A stretch of 64,000 nt of DNA from Dyadobacter sp. 50-39. GTDB lineage: Bacteria > Bacteroidota > Bacteroidia > Cytophagales > Spirosomataceae. A program made the position numbers and the translations under genes. Shown piece after piece: positions 33,686 to 43,121 of the stretch (the stretch's first letter is position 1; the number at the start of each line of letters is the position of its first letter). The notes below the pieces were generated by a model. The model did not search any database. It had not been told where the DNA came from and saw only the letters and a program-made list of their open reading frames with translations. The stretch spans positions 96,895 to 160,894 of the forward strand of contig MKSR01000020.1 in the NCBI GenBank assembly GCA_001898145.1, given 5' to 3'.

Positions 33686-34384
33686 ATGAAAAAGATATTG
33701 ATAGCGGCCGTCCTGGGCGCCGCCTGTGTGCCCGCCCTGGCCCAGAAGATTATTGACAAAAAGCTGCCTTATGAATCAGGCAAAACCGTGAACCTTAACC
33801 TGCGCTTCGGCGACAGCATTCAGGTACGGTATTGGGACAAGCCGGAAGTGTCGGTGCATATGTCCGTCAAAATCAATCAGAACAAGCTGAATGATGCCTT
33901 TGTGGTGACCAGCAGCAGCACAGCCGACGAAGTCATTCTAAAAACCGACTTCGATAAGGAGAAAATCAAGGAGGGGAAAGGCGAGGACTGCCCGGGAGAA
34001 AAAAGCTCATGGAGCAGCGACGACGGCAACAACCGCTATTATGTGTGCAGTGAAATCAACTACCAGGTGACCCTGCCCCGGAACGCCAGGCTGCAACTCG
34101 AAACCATCAATGGTAATATCGATATTCAGGGCGCTACCGCCGCGGTGGCCGCTAAAACGATCAGCGGGTTTGTGGATATGACCTGGCCAAAGTCCAGGGG
34201 CGCCAATGTAGCCATGAAAACCATCACCGGAGAGGTGTATTCCGACCTGGATATCGATTTCAGCAATAAAAAAGACAAGAACCCGATCGTGGGTTACCTG
34301 CTGGAAGGGAAGTTTAACGGCGGAGGGCCGGACGTGAAGCTTGAATCGATCAGCAATAACGTGTACCTGCGCAAGAAGGACTAG
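33686..34384 (+). CDS. Exported DUF4097 adhesin-like beta protein, copy 2
   Basis: 232 residues with a Sec signal (1-20, ending ALAQ). The same repeat logic as its neighbour, ending GGGPDVKLESISNNVYLRKKD, almost the same C terminus as copy 1 (NTISSNIYIRKQK). A Cys pair (EDCPGE, YVCSE) may form a disulfide, which copy 1 lacks. It ends the ECF operon and is followed by a terminator. Confidence 0.85.
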   Translation: MKKILIAAVLGAACVPALAQKIIDKKLPYESGKTVNLNLRFGDSIQVRYWDKPEVSVHMSVKINQNKLNDAFVVTSSSTADEVILKTDFDKEKIKEGKGEDCPGEKSSWSSDDGNNRYYVCSEINYQVTLPRNARLQLETINGNIDIQGATAAVAAKTISGFVDMTWPKSRGANVAMKTITGEVYSDLDIDFSNKKDKNPIVGYLLEGKFNGGGPDVKLESISNNVYLRKKD

Positions 34385-34407
34385 GCAAAAAACCGGGATG
34401 TTGTAGT

Positions 34408-34447
34408 AAGGGGTGTGGCCGGATTCCGGCTGCACCCCTTTGTTTTG
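34408..34447 (+). terminator. Intrinsic terminator after DUF4097 operon
   Basis: AAGGGGTG pairs with CACCCCTT around an inner GGCCGG/CCGGCT stem, followed by TGTTTTG. Confidence 0.75.
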
Positions 34448-34574
34448 CCCGGGACTCTGTTTTTAATGAGTGGAGTGTGTTAAGAATATTATTTCAACTT
34501 TTTTATAAAAATCATAATTATACTAATCAATTTAAGGAAATAGCAAAATTAATGCTGTATCTAAATTCGAAACA

Positions 34575-34606
34575 TTGAAATTTTAGGGAATATGTGGCTA
34601 AATTAG
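34575..34606 (+). promoter_or_regulatory. Weak housekeeping-type promoter for the FecI-like sigma gene
   Basis: TTG (34575-34577), a 21-base spacer and TAAATTAG (34599-34606), one base off TAnnTTTG, lie 38 bases before the sigma ATG in an AT-rich gap. Confidence 0.35.
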
Positions 34607-34644
34607 GGAAACGATATTTGGCGGTATTAAAGGTAACCTCAACG

Positions 34645-35235
34645 ATGGACGCGCTCGATGAAACTGATTTGCTGAAAGAACTCGCTTTGGGAGACAGCAA
34701 GGCGTTCGACGAGGTGTACCAGCATTACCATGGGGAAATCAGCCGGTACATTTTCAAATTCGTTAAATCGGCCGAGCATACCGAAGATCTCTGCCAGGAG
34801 ATATTCCTGAAAGTGTGGGAGAAACGGGAAACTCTGCCCAATCTGCAATCGTTCCGGGCCTATCTTTTTACGGTTTCCAAAAACCGCGTGCTGGATTTCC
34901 TGCGCCATGCGGCTACGGAGCGGTCGGCACGGGAGGAGATCATACGCGCGTCGCTGCAGCATGCCAGCCACGTGGAGGAAGCCCTCCAATCCGAAGAGTA
35001 TCAGCATTATCTTCAAAAAGTATTGCGGGAGCTTTCCCCGCGCGACCAGGAGGTTTTCCGCCTGTGCCGCGAAATGGAGCATACCTACGACGAAGCCGCC
35101 GAAGTGCTGGGCATTTCCCGCAATGCCATTAAAAAGCACATGGTCAAGGCAGTCAAATTCATCAAATATGCTGCAAACAAGAATTTTGGATTGTCGTTCA
35201 ACTCGCTGGTTCTGTGCGGGATGATGGTTTGGTGA
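34645..35235 (+). CDS. FecI-type RNA polymerase sigma-70 factor
   Basis: 196 residues from ATG 34645 (MDALDETDLLKELALGD); an upstream GTG at 34594 would add an unusual leader. Region 2 is FDEVYQHYHGEISRYIFKFV and ICxx-type EDLCQEIFLKVWEKRE; region 4 is LSPRDQEVFRLCREMEHTYD then HTH SRNAIKKHMVKAVKFIK. It belongs to the Bacteroidota sigma family that works with FecR and STN-containing SusC receptors, and the three genes follow in order. It should drive the fecR-susCD operon when the receptor is loaded. Confidence 0.94.
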   Translation: MDALDETDLLKELALGDSKAFDEVYQHYHGEISRYIFKFVKSAEHTEDLCQEIFLKVWEKRETLPNLQSFRAYLFTVSKNRVLDFLRHAATERSAREEIIRASLQHASHVEEALQSEEYQHYLQKVLRELSPRDQEVFRLCREMEHTYDEAAEVLGISRNAIKKHMVKAVKFIKYAANKNFGLSFNSLVLCGMMVW

Positions 35236-35274
35236 TCATACACCTGACCACAGATGACAATTTTTTTTCGCCCA

Positions 35275-35305
35275 GGGGTACCCTCAAAGCCACCTGATAC
35301 GTCTT
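35275..35305 (+). promoter_or_regulatory. ECF-type promoter GGGGTA-N19-CGTCTT before fecR
   Basis: After a T-run, GGGGTA (35275-35280) and CGTCTT (35300-35305) stand in the sigma-fecR gap. The -10 CGTCTT resembles the CGTCTA of the other ECF promoter at 31534. It is the likely target of the sigma factor encoded just upstream. Confidence 0.5.
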
Positions 35306-35324
35306 CATCATAAATAGCCGGAAA

Positions 35325-36281
35325 ATGGAGGACAAGAGATTCCAGGAAGAACTCGTCAGACGTTACGTTGCCAATGCGTTGAGCAGGGAGGAGCTGGATA
35401 TTTTCTTCCGTTTGCTGGCCGAAGGCAAACTCGATGAATCGCTTGCCAGGCAGCTCGACGAGGAAGCTCTGCCGGAAACCGGGCGCGTGAAACCATTGCG
35501 GCAAAAACCGTGGACGGCCGTTTCACGTACATTCCGCATAGCTGCTTCGGTAGTGCTGGCGATAGGCATCGGGTTCTGCATCTGGAAATACCGGGCCTCT
35601 CCAATCTTTGGAAATACCGTTGCCGTCGCCACGGGTAAGGGCGAAAGAAAGGAAATAAAGCTGCCCGACGGTTCCACCGTTTGGCTCAATGAATCGAGCA
35701 GAATGGAATACCCACGGCATTTTGCCGCGCATCAGCGCAAAGTGGTGCTGCTCGACGGGGAGGCTTATTTTGATATCCGGCACGACAAATCGAAGCCGTT
35801 CTTCGTAGCGGCGTCGGGCACTACCACCCGGGTACTGGGAACGGCATTTAATATCCGCTCCTACCATTTTTTGAAAAGTATATTGGTTACCGTTACTCGT
35901 GGCAAGGTGGAAGTGGAACGGGCAGGTGATGTTGCGGGGCCGGAGCGGAAGATATTGTTACCCAATGAGCAGGTGTCCTACGATGTCAGGACGCGTGAAA
36001 TCCGGAAAGTGAATGTCAACAGCGCCAATGCCGTGGCCTGGAAGGAAGGCCGGATGCTGTTCGACAATGAGAGCTTTGCCAATGTGATTGCCATTCTGGA
36101 AAATAAATTCGATGTAAAGATCCTGGCAGAGGAATCGATACGGGAATACCACATGACTGCCGAATTTGCCTCAACCGACTCCCTCCCTCGCATACTCGAT
36201 CTGCTATCCATGGCCAATAACCTGGATTACCGCCTTGAAAACAATCAGATAACGCTTACTAAAAAGAGAAAATCCATTTGA
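35325..36281 (+). CDS. FecR-type anti-sigma/sigma-regulator membrane protein
   Basis: 318 residues. Cytoplasmic part about 1-68, one helix at 69-88 (RIAASVVLAIGIGFCIW), then the periplasmic FecR domain (RKEIKLPDGSTVWLNESSRMEYP, LLDGEAYFDIRHDKSKPFFV, GTAFNIRSY) and a C-terminal DUF4974-like domain (DNESFANVIAILENKFDVKI). It passes the signal from the STN domain of the SusC receptor to the sigma factor. Normal length and intact motifs. Confidence 0.95.
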   Translation: MEDKRFQEELVRRYVANALSREELDIFFRLLAEGKLDESLARQLDEEALPETGRVKPLRQKPWTAVSRTFRIAASVVLAIGIGFCIWKYRASPIFGNTVAVATGKGERKEIKLPDGSTVWLNESSRMEYPRHFAAHQRKVVLLDGEAYFDIRHDKSKPFFVAASGTTTRVLGTAFNIRSYHFLKSILVTVTRGKVEVERAGDVAGPERKILLPNEQVSYDVRTREIRKVNVNSANAVAWKEGRMLFDNESFANVIAILENKFDVKILAEESIREYHMTAEFASTDSLPRILDLLSMANNLDYRLENNQITLTKKRKSI

Positions 36282-36453
36282 ACACGGTGCCTATGTAGTG
36301 AATGACCGCCCTTCAACGCAAAAAATCCGGCAGGACGAAGCCCGCCGGACCGAGTGATAGTGAAAATCAGAACGTAACGCCAATCACTGACTGATCTTGC
36401 TATCCGGAAGCTGGAATGAATGTTTCACGATTAACCCCAACTCATTCAAAGGT

Positions 36454-39400
36454 ATGAAAAATTGTACCAGAAGTTTACTGTCCATACACAAATGGACACG
36501 CCTGAGCGCGCTATTCCTGCTTTTTGCGCTGCTGGTGACAGTGCCCCCCGCCCGTGCGGAAAGTGATGCCAAACAGAGCCTTCAGGAAGTGACGATCGAC
36601 CTTACCCTCCGCGACCGGAGCCTGAAAGAGGCATTTAGCCTGATCAAGAAGAAGACGGGCTTCAAATTCGTGTACAATGAAGAGCTCGTGGCGCCTTACC
36701 GGGTCACGATCGCCGCCAGTCGCAAATCGGTGGAAGCGGTACTCGACGAGCTGCTGGCCCCGACACGCCTCGACTACCGCGAGCAGAAAGGCACGGTAGT
36801 GATCGTGGAGAAGGAGGCCCGTACCACCGGCCAGATCCAGAAGACGGAAATACTGCTGGCATCGCTCGTGCGCCCGGCCGACCGTGAAATAGGAGGCGTG
36901 GTAACCGACAATGAGAATGGCGAGGCATTGCCGGGTGTAGCGGTACTGGTGAAAGGCACTTCCACCGGCACCATCACTGATATGAACGGCAAGTACATCA
37001 TCAAGGTGTCGGACTCCGGCGCACCGGTACTCGTGTTCTCGTACGTAGGCTATGTGGCGCAGGAAGTGGCGGTAGGAGGTCAATCGGCGATCAATATCAA
37101 GCTGGCCAGCAGCACCAAGCAGTTGAATGAGCTGATGGTGGTAGGGTACGGCACGCAGTCGAAAGAGGAGTTTACAGGCTCGGCGGCGCGGGTTTCCGGG
37201 GATAAATTGAAGGATATGCCGGTGCAGAGCTTTGATCAGGGCCTGGCAGGCCGCGCCACGGGCGTGAGCATCGGCCAGCCGAATGGCGTGCTTAACAACC
37301 CGCCGGTAATCCGCATCCGCGGTATCAACTCGATCTCGCTCAGCTCGTTTCCGCTGGTGGTCGTGGATGGTATTCCCATTAATACAGGCGACATTTCCGC
37401 GAACTCCACCGTGGCCAATAACCCGCTGGGCGATATCAATCCGGCCGATATCGAATCGATCGACGTGCTGAAAGATGCCGCCTCGACTTCCATTTACGGC
37501 TCGCGCGCGGCTGCCGGGGTGCTGCTGATCACGACCAAAAGCGGTAAAACCGGTAAGGCCAAAGTGACCTATGAAGGCTGGACAGGTATGACCAAAGCTA
37601 CCCGGTTGCCCACGATGCTGAACGCGCAGCAGTTTATGGATATTAAAAATGAAGGCGTGATGAATGCCAAGATCCTCGGTGGCAATGCCAATAACGATGC
37701 CGTTGCGTCGGCGCTGTTTTTTCCGATTATCCAGGAAGACGGCTCCATTGTGAATACCAACTGGTACGACAAGGTGTACCAGACCGGCGTTTCCCAAAAC
37801 CACAGCATAAGCGTTTCCGGCGGTTCTGAATCTACGAAATACTATTTTTCAACCAATTACAGCAACCAGAAAGGGATCCTCAAAACCAACCAGTTTACCC
37901 GGAAAGCAGCCCGATTCAATATCGATCACAAGCTCAATTCATGGCTGTCGTTTGCAGGAAATATCAACTACAATACCAGCCTGAACGCTTCGCCCAACAC
38001 CGGTTCGCTGAGCGGTAATGCCTTCGGTTTGGTGGGCTCGGCACGGCTTGCGTGGCTCTCGGCCCCGAACGTGTACGCGGTGAACCCCGATGGCTCCTAC
38101 AATGTGAGCTCGTCGAACACGCTGGGCATGGGCAACAACAAGGTAGCGAGTAATTTCTATAACCCCGTGCCGCTGCTGGACCTGAACAAATACACGTCCG
38201 AGAACGACCGCATTATTGCCAACTTCGGTACTACGGTGAAGATTTTCAAAGGTTTGCAATACAAGATGAGCTATGCGATGGACCGCCTCAAGGTCGAGAA
38301 TGTGGCCTTCAACAGCCCTGTGCACGGCCCGGGAAATTCGTCCAACGGCAGCGCTACCAACAGCAGCAGGCTGATCAGCAACTGGAACTGGACCAACACA
38401 TTGAACTACCAGACCACCATCGCCACCAACCACAACCTGTCCATTCTGGCGGGTTACGATGTGCAAAAATTCGAAACGTCCAGCTGGGGTGCCACCCGTA
38501 CGCAGCTTTCGGACCCGTTCTTCGACGAGTTCCAGGGAAGTTACGGCCAAATTTCGCCCACCGCCAACGTGATGACCGAGAGCGCATTGGCCTCCGTATT
38601 CTCCCGTTTTACGTATGATTTTGGTAAAAAATACTTTTTCACCCTCAACTATCGCCGCGATGGCAACTCGGCGCTGGGCAGCGGCAAGAAGTACGGAAAC
38701 TTTGGCGGTGTTTCGGGCGGATGGAGCGTTTCGGAAGAGGATTTTTACAAGCATTCCAAACTGGCCGACATCATGAGCAGCGTGAAGCTCCGCGCAAGCT
38801 GGGGACGCGTCGGTAACTCGGGCGTGAGCGCCTACGGCTCGCTCGCATTGTACGAGTCGGGCCTGTATGCGGCGGTGCCTACGTGGAATTTCAGCCAGGG
38901 CGGCAACCCCGACCTCGGCTGGGAAACGAGTAACCAGACCAATGTGGGGGCGGACGTCAGTTTCCTCAACGACCGCATTACCCTCGAAGCAACCTATTAT
39001 GCCAACAGCGTCAACGGTCTGATCCTGAATGTGCCGCAATCGCCTTCCAAAGGTATCCCGGGCGATGCGATCTTTATGAACATCGGCGCCATGTACAACC
39101 ACGGAATAGAGCTTGGTGTAAATGCCAATATCATCCGGAAAGGTAAGCTGAGCTGGAATGCAAGTCTCAATTTCACCCATAATAAAAACAAGGTTACCGA
39201 GCTGTACGGGCAGGGTACCGAGCTGGTGGGCACCACTTCCACGGCGGCGGAGGCAACCAACATTACACGCGTGGGCTATTCGGTAGGCAGCTTGTACGGC
39301 GCCAAGACCGACGGGGTGAACCCCGAAAACGGCCAGCGCGTCTTCATCAACAAGGCGGGCGAGCGTGTGCAGTACAGCCACGTGGTACCTGCGGGAGGGA

Positions 39401-39981
39401 GCCGCTGGACGTATCTGGACGGCTCGCCCGCACCGGCCATTGCAGTGGATGATTACTACCTGCTCGGCAATGCATTGCCGACCTATTACGGTGGTTTTAT
39501 CAACAATGTGAAATACGGGCAATGGGACCTGGGCGTGAATTTCACCTACTCGGGCGGCAACCTGGTGATGAACGGAACCAAAGGCACCTGGCGCGACCAG
39601 CGTTTCTGGAACAACACCACCGAAGTGCTCGACCGCTGGACTACGCCCGGACAGGTGACCAGTATCCCGCGTGTGGTGTACGGCGACTTGCTTTCCAACG
39701 GCTCGTCCTGGCCGATCTCCGAGAACGCCGAGAAGGGCGATTTCCTGCGCCTGCAGTCGGTTTCGCTGGGTTACCGTGTGCCCGGGCCGGTACTGAGCAA
39801 GCTGGGGCTGAGTTCGGTGCGGTTGTATGCACAGGTTTTCAATGCATTTATCCTCACCAAGTACACCGGTACCGATCCTGAGATTTCGGTCAATGGTAAT
39901 TCCAATACGACGCCTGGCGTGGAGAAGAACTCCATTCCCCAGGGCCGCACATTCACATTTGGTTTAAACCTCGGTTTCTGA
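36454..39981 (+). CDS. SusC/RagA-family TonB-dependent receptor with STN signalling domain
   Basis: 1175 residues from ATG 36454. A signal peptide (1-35) is followed by an STN domain (about 48-118, LTLRDRSLKEAFSLIKKKTG), then a CarboxypepD_reg beta domain (146-232), the TonB-linked plug (VVGYGTQSKEEFTGS, VDGIPINTGD, IESIDVLKDAASTSIYGSRA) and the outer-membrane barrel ending in aromatic GLNLGF. The STN domain means it can signal to the FecR encoded upstream. Substrate unknown, but the next genes are SusD and two M20 amidohydrolases, so an acylated amino acid, peptide or similar amide is more likely than a glycan. Confidence 0.97.
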   Translation: MKNCTRSLLSIHKWTRLSALFLLFALLVTVPPARAESDAKQSLQEVTIDLTLRDRSLKEAFSLIKKKTGFKFVYNEELVAPYRVTIAASRKSVEAVLDELLAPTRLDYREQKGTVVIVEKEARTTGQIQKTEILLASLVRPADREIGGVVTDNENGEALPGVAVLVKGTSTGTITDMNGKYIIKVSDSGAPVLVFSYVGYVAQEVAVGGQSAINIKLASSTKQLNELMVVGYGTQSKEEFTGSAARVSGDKLKDMPVQSFDQGLAGRATGVSIGQPNGVLNNPPVIRIRGINSISLSSFPLVVVDGIPINTGDISANSTVANNPLGDINPADIESIDVLKDAASTSIYGSRAAAGVLLITTKSGKTGKAKVTYEGWTGMTKATRLPTMLNAQQFMDIKNEGVMNAKILGGNANNDAVASALFFPIIQEDGSIVNTNWYDKVYQTGVSQNHSISVSGGSESTKYYFSTNYSNQKGILKTNQFTRKAARFNIDHKLNSWLSFAGNINYNTSLNASPNTGSLSGNAFGLVGSARLAWLSAPNVYAVNPDGSYNVSSSNTLGMGNNKVASNFYNPVPLLDLNKYTSENDRIIANFGTTVKIFKGLQYKMSYAMDRLKVENVAFNSPVHGPGNSSNGSATNSSRLISNWNWTNTLNYQTTIATNHNLSILAGYDVQKFETSSWGATRTQLSDPFFDEFQGSYGQISPTANVMTESALASVFSRFTYDFGKKYFFTLNYRRDGNSALGSGKKYGNFGGVSGGWSVSEEDFYKHSKLADIMSSVKLRASWGRVGNSGVSAYGSLALYESGLYAAVPTWNFSQGGNPDLGWETSNQTNVGADVSFLNDRITLEATYYANSVNGLILNVPQSPSKGIPGDAIFMNIGAMYNHGIELGVNANIIRKGKLSWNASLNFTHNKNKVTELYGQGTELVGTTSTAAEATNITRVGYSVGSLYGAKTDGVNPENGQRVFINKAGERVQYSHVVPAGGSRWTYLDGSPAPAIAVDDYYLLGNALPTYYGGFINNVKYGQWDLGVNFTYSGGNLVMNGTKGTWRDQRFWNNTTEVLDRWTTPGQVTSIPRVVYGDLLSNGSSWPISENAEKGDFLRLQSVSLGYRVPGPVLSKLGLSSVRLYAQVFNAFILTKYTGTDPEISVNGNSNTTPGVEKNSIPQGRTFTFGLNLGF

Positions 39982-40010
39982 TCATGACAAATATCCTCAA
40001 AAACACTCCT

Positions 40011-41453
40011 ATGAAGTCGCTGCTGGTGCGGCTGGCCTGCGTGGCATGGCCTATGGCTGCGCTGATGACCTCCTGCAATGAAAAGGAACTGCTGAACCCG
40101 GTTCCGAACATCGCTTTACAGGATGCCTATATTTTTGATACGCCGGCCCGGGTGCTGGGCCAGGTGAACGGGTTGTACGGCGCCATGAAAAACGGCTCCC
40201 TGTACGGCGGGCGTTACCTGATGCTGGCCGACATCCGCGGCGAAGAATTCATCAACCGCACCCAGAATGTGTTTACGGGTTATGATGCATGGAGCCACAC
40301 CGTCACTTCCGGCTCCAACGACGCTTCTTCTGCCTGGGGTACCTCGTATACAGCTATTAATTCGGCCAACCTGCTGATCGACGGCCTGCCGAAGCATCCC
40401 GATGTAGTGGATGCCGCGCTTGCCGGACAATACATCGCCGAAGCAAAATTTGTGCGTGCTTTCTGCTACTTCGGGCTCATTACCCGCTATGCACAGCCCT
40501 ATGCAAAGGATAAAGGCGCTTCGCCGGGCATTCCGTTGCGGTTGCAGGGCGAAAGTACCCCCGCCAATAACGACCTCGCGCGCAGCACGGTGGCCGAAGT
40601 GTATGCACAAATCCTGAAAGACCTCGATGAGGCGGAAGCAGGTCTGCCCGCCACGTATCCGACGGCCGTGCTGAATACCACCCGGGCGCATAAAAACTCA
40701 GCCGTGGCCCTGAAAACGCGGGTTTACCTGACCATGGGCGACTACGCCAAAACGATCACCGAAGCGGCAAAGATCGTGTCGGATGCCGCGCCATTCAGCG
40801 CACCGGCGGGCGTCAGGCACCAGTTGCAGCCCAACATTACCACGGTTTTTTTTACGGATTACACCACCACCGAGTCGATTTTCTCGATGCCGATGACGGC
40901 CCTGAACCTGGTAAGCGGACAGAATTCGCTGGCTTACGAGTACAATCTGAATCTGGAATACAACCTCAATCCGACGGGTATTCTGGGAGAACCTTCCTGG
41001 CCGGCCACCGATGTACGCAAATCCGCTTTTACCAGGGTGGCCGGCGGGCTGACGTATCTGAAAAAATACAACCAGACCAACCCGACCACGGACTACGTGC
41101 CCTTGCTCCGCTATTCGGAAGTGCTGCTGAACTACGCCGAGGCCCTCGCCCGGACCGGCGACCTGGCCAAATCGGTGGAGTTGCTGAAAGCGGTGCGCCT
41201 GCGCTCCGACGCGACCTATGCATTCCCCGCCGCCGACCTTGCGACAGCCGAAGCATTGGTGAAAACGATCTGGACCGAGCGGCGCATCGAGTTCCTGGGA
41301 GAAGGCCTGCGGTCGAACGACCTCCTGCGTAACCTGCTCACGATCCCGGCCAAAGGCAGCGGCGGGCTTTCCGCGCCGTCCATCTCGCCCACGCAGCCCG
41401 AGTATATTTTCCCGATTCCGAATGCAGAGTTGTCAACCAATAAACTGATCTGA
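40011..41453 (+). CDS. SusD/RagB-family outer-membrane lipoprotein
   Basis: About 480 residues. From ATG 40011 the protein begins with a lipoprotein signal (MKSLLVRLACVAW, lipobox LMTSC); ATG 39984, 2 bases after susC, adds 9 residues that do not look like a signal. TPR-type helices carry the family marks FVRAFCYFGLITRYA, YVPLLRYSEVLLNYAEALAR and IWTERRIEFLGEGLR, and it ends YIFPIPNAELSTN. It covers the SusC barrel and binds the imported substrate. Confidence 0.95.
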   Translation: MKSLLVRLACVAWPMAALMTSCNEKELLNPVPNIALQDAYIFDTPARVLGQVNGLYGAMKNGSLYGGRYLMLADIRGEEFINRTQNVFTGYDAWSHTVTSGSNDASSAWGTSYTAINSANLLIDGLPKHPDVVDAALAGQYIAEAKFVRAFCYFGLITRYAQPYAKDKGASPGIPLRLQGESTPANNDLARSTVAEVYAQILKDLDEAEAGLPATYPTAVLNTTRAHKNSAVALKTRVYLTMGDYAKTITEAAKIVSDAAPFSAPAGVRHQLQPNITTVFFTDYTTTESIFSMPMTALNLVSGQNSLAYEYNLNLEYNLNPTGILGEPSWPATDVRKSAFTRVAGGLTYLKKYNQTNPTTDYVPLLRYSEVLLNYAEALARTGDLAKSVELLKAVRLRSDATYAFPAADLATAEALVKTIWTERRIEFLGEGLRSNDLLRNLLTIPAKGSGGLSAPSISPTQPEYIFPIPNAELSTNKLI

Positions 41454-41455
41454 CG

Positions 41456-43096
41456 ATGAAAAAACATAGATTCAAATGGCTGGCAGTGCTGGTAATACTG
41501 CCTGCCCTCGCAAGCGCCCAAACCAAACTAACCCCGGCCAAAATCGACGCGCTTAAAACCGAACTGGCGAAGGATATCGATGGCCGGAAAAAGTTTACCC
41601 AGGAAATGGTGGATATGATATTCAGCTTCGGAGAGTTGGGTTTCCAGGAAGTCGAAACATCGAAATACCTGACGGATATTCTTCAAAAGAACGGATTTAA
41701 GATCGAGCAGGGCATTTCGGGCATTCCTACCGCCTGGACGGCGAAGTGGGGCTCGGGTAAACCGGTCATTGCCGTGGGCAGTGATATCGATTGTATTCCC
41801 AAAGCGTCCCAGAAGCCCGGCGTTGCCTATCACGACCCGATCATAGAAGGCGCTCCCGGCCACGGCGAAGGCCATAACTCGGGCCAGCCGCTGAATGTGA
41901 CGGCGGTCCTCGCATTGAAAAAAATCATGGAGCGGGAGAAAATCCCCGGTACCATCATGCTCTGGCCGGGTGTAGCGGAAGAGCAGCTGGCAACCAAGGC
42001 CTACTTTGTGCGCGACGGCTATTTCAAAGATGTCGACGCATGCATTTTTACGCACGTCAGCAGCAACCTCGGAACCTCGTACGGCGACGGCGGAGGGAAT
42101 GGAATGATTTCGGTCCGCTTCGATTTCGAAGGCCAGGCCTCGCACGCAGGCGGAGCGCCGTGGCGGGGCAAAAGCGCATTGGATGCCGTGGAACTGATGA
42201 ATATCGGCTGGAATTACCACCGCGAACACATGGAAACCACCCAGCGCTCGCATTATGTGATCACCGATGGCGGCGATCAGCCCAATGTGGTGCCTTCCAA
42301 AGCGTCGGTATGGTACTATTTCCGGGAGCGCAGCTACCCTAAAATCACGCAGATGTACAAAGACGGCATCCGTATTGCCGAGGCGGCGGCGAAAATGACC
42401 GAAACCAAAATGTCCTACGAAGTGCTCGGCAGCGCATGGCCGGGGCATATGAACCAGCCCATTGCCGAAGCGATGTATGAAAACATCAAGAGTGTGGGCC
42501 TGCCGCAATGGAGCGAGGCGGACCAGAAGCTGGCCCGGGCATTGCAGAAAGAGGTACAAAGCCCGGCAACGGGTTTCGGCGGTGAGCGCGCGAACGACGG
42601 GCTGAGCACGTCGCTGAGCCAGCTCAGGAAACCGATGGCCACGGCGTCGTCGGGTGGGGGTGGTTCAGATGATATTGCTGATATTTCCTGGAATCTGCCG
42701 ACCATTGTCCTGGGCTATCCGGCCAATATTCCCGGCTTGCCCGGCCACCACTGGGCCAACGCCATTGCCATGGCGACGCCCATTGCGCACAAGGGCGTGA
42801 CGGCCGGCGCCAAGGCGGAGGCCATGACTTTGCTCGACCTGTTTGTCAAACCCGAAATCCTGACGAGTGCGTGGAAGTATTTCAATGAAGTACAGACCAA
42901 GGATACGAAGTACACGGCCCTAATCTCCAAAACCGATAAACCGGCGGTTCACCTTAACAAAAGGATCATGGAGGAATTCAGGCCGGAGATGAAGAAATAT
43001 TATTACGACCCGGCCAAATATGCGTCGTATCTAGAACAGTTGGGTATTCAGTACCCGACTATCCGGGAGGAGAAGAGTTCAGGCACAGGGAAATAG
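41456..43096 (+). CDS. Exported M20-family amidohydrolase (AbgB-like), copy 1
   Basis: 546 residues with a Sec signal (1-21, ending ASAQ). M20D-type features are GSDIDCIPKAS, GAPGHGEGHNSGQP (metal His), LWPGVAEEQ (catalytic and metal Glu), the dimerisation insert SVRFDFEGQASHAGGAPW, and GGGGSDDIADISWNLP. Similar enzymes cleave p-aminobenzoyl-glutamate or N-acyl amino acids. It sits 2 bases after susD, so it belongs to the receptor operon and probably acts on the substrate in the periplasm. A paralogue follows directly. Confidence 0.92.
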   Translation: MKKHRFKWLAVLVILPALASAQTKLTPAKIDALKTELAKDIDGRKKFTQEMVDMIFSFGELGFQEVETSKYLTDILQKNGFKIEQGISGIPTAWTAKWGSGKPVIAVGSDIDCIPKASQKPGVAYHDPIIEGAPGHGEGHNSGQPLNVTAVLALKKIMEREKIPGTIMLWPGVAEEQLATKAYFVRDGYFKDVDACIFTHVSSNLGTSYGDGGGNGMISVRFDFEGQASHAGGAPWRGKSALDAVELMNIGWNYHREHMETTQRSHYVITDGGDQPNVVPSKASVWYYFRERSYPKITQMYKDGIRIAEAAAKMTETKMSYEVLGSAWPGHMNQPIAEAMYENIKSVGLPQWSEADQKLARALQKEVQSPATGFGGERANDGLSTSLSQLRKPMATASSGGGGSDDIADISWNLPTIVLGYPANIPGLPGHHWANAIAMATPIAHKGVTAGAKAEAMTLLDLFVKPEILTSAWKYFNEVQTKDTKYTALISKTDKPAVHLNKRIMEEFRPEMKKYYYDPAKYASYLEQLGIQYPTIREEKSSGTGK

Positions 43097-43121
43097 GGTT
43101 ATACTAAAACGATTCCAAGCT

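Noticed and set aside
36325-36352. Terminator between fecR and susC
   Set aside because: TCCGGC...GCCGGA hairpin lacks a T-tract, and fecR-susC co-transcription is expected.
36511-37803. 430-residue minus-strand ORF inside susC
   Set aside because: It lies wholly antisense to a clear SusC gene and its His/Arg/Val-rich sequence is typical of the mirror frame of a GC-rich gene.
37939-39522. 527-residue minus-strand ORF inside susC
   Set aside because: Same reason: antisense shadow, no start context, no domain.
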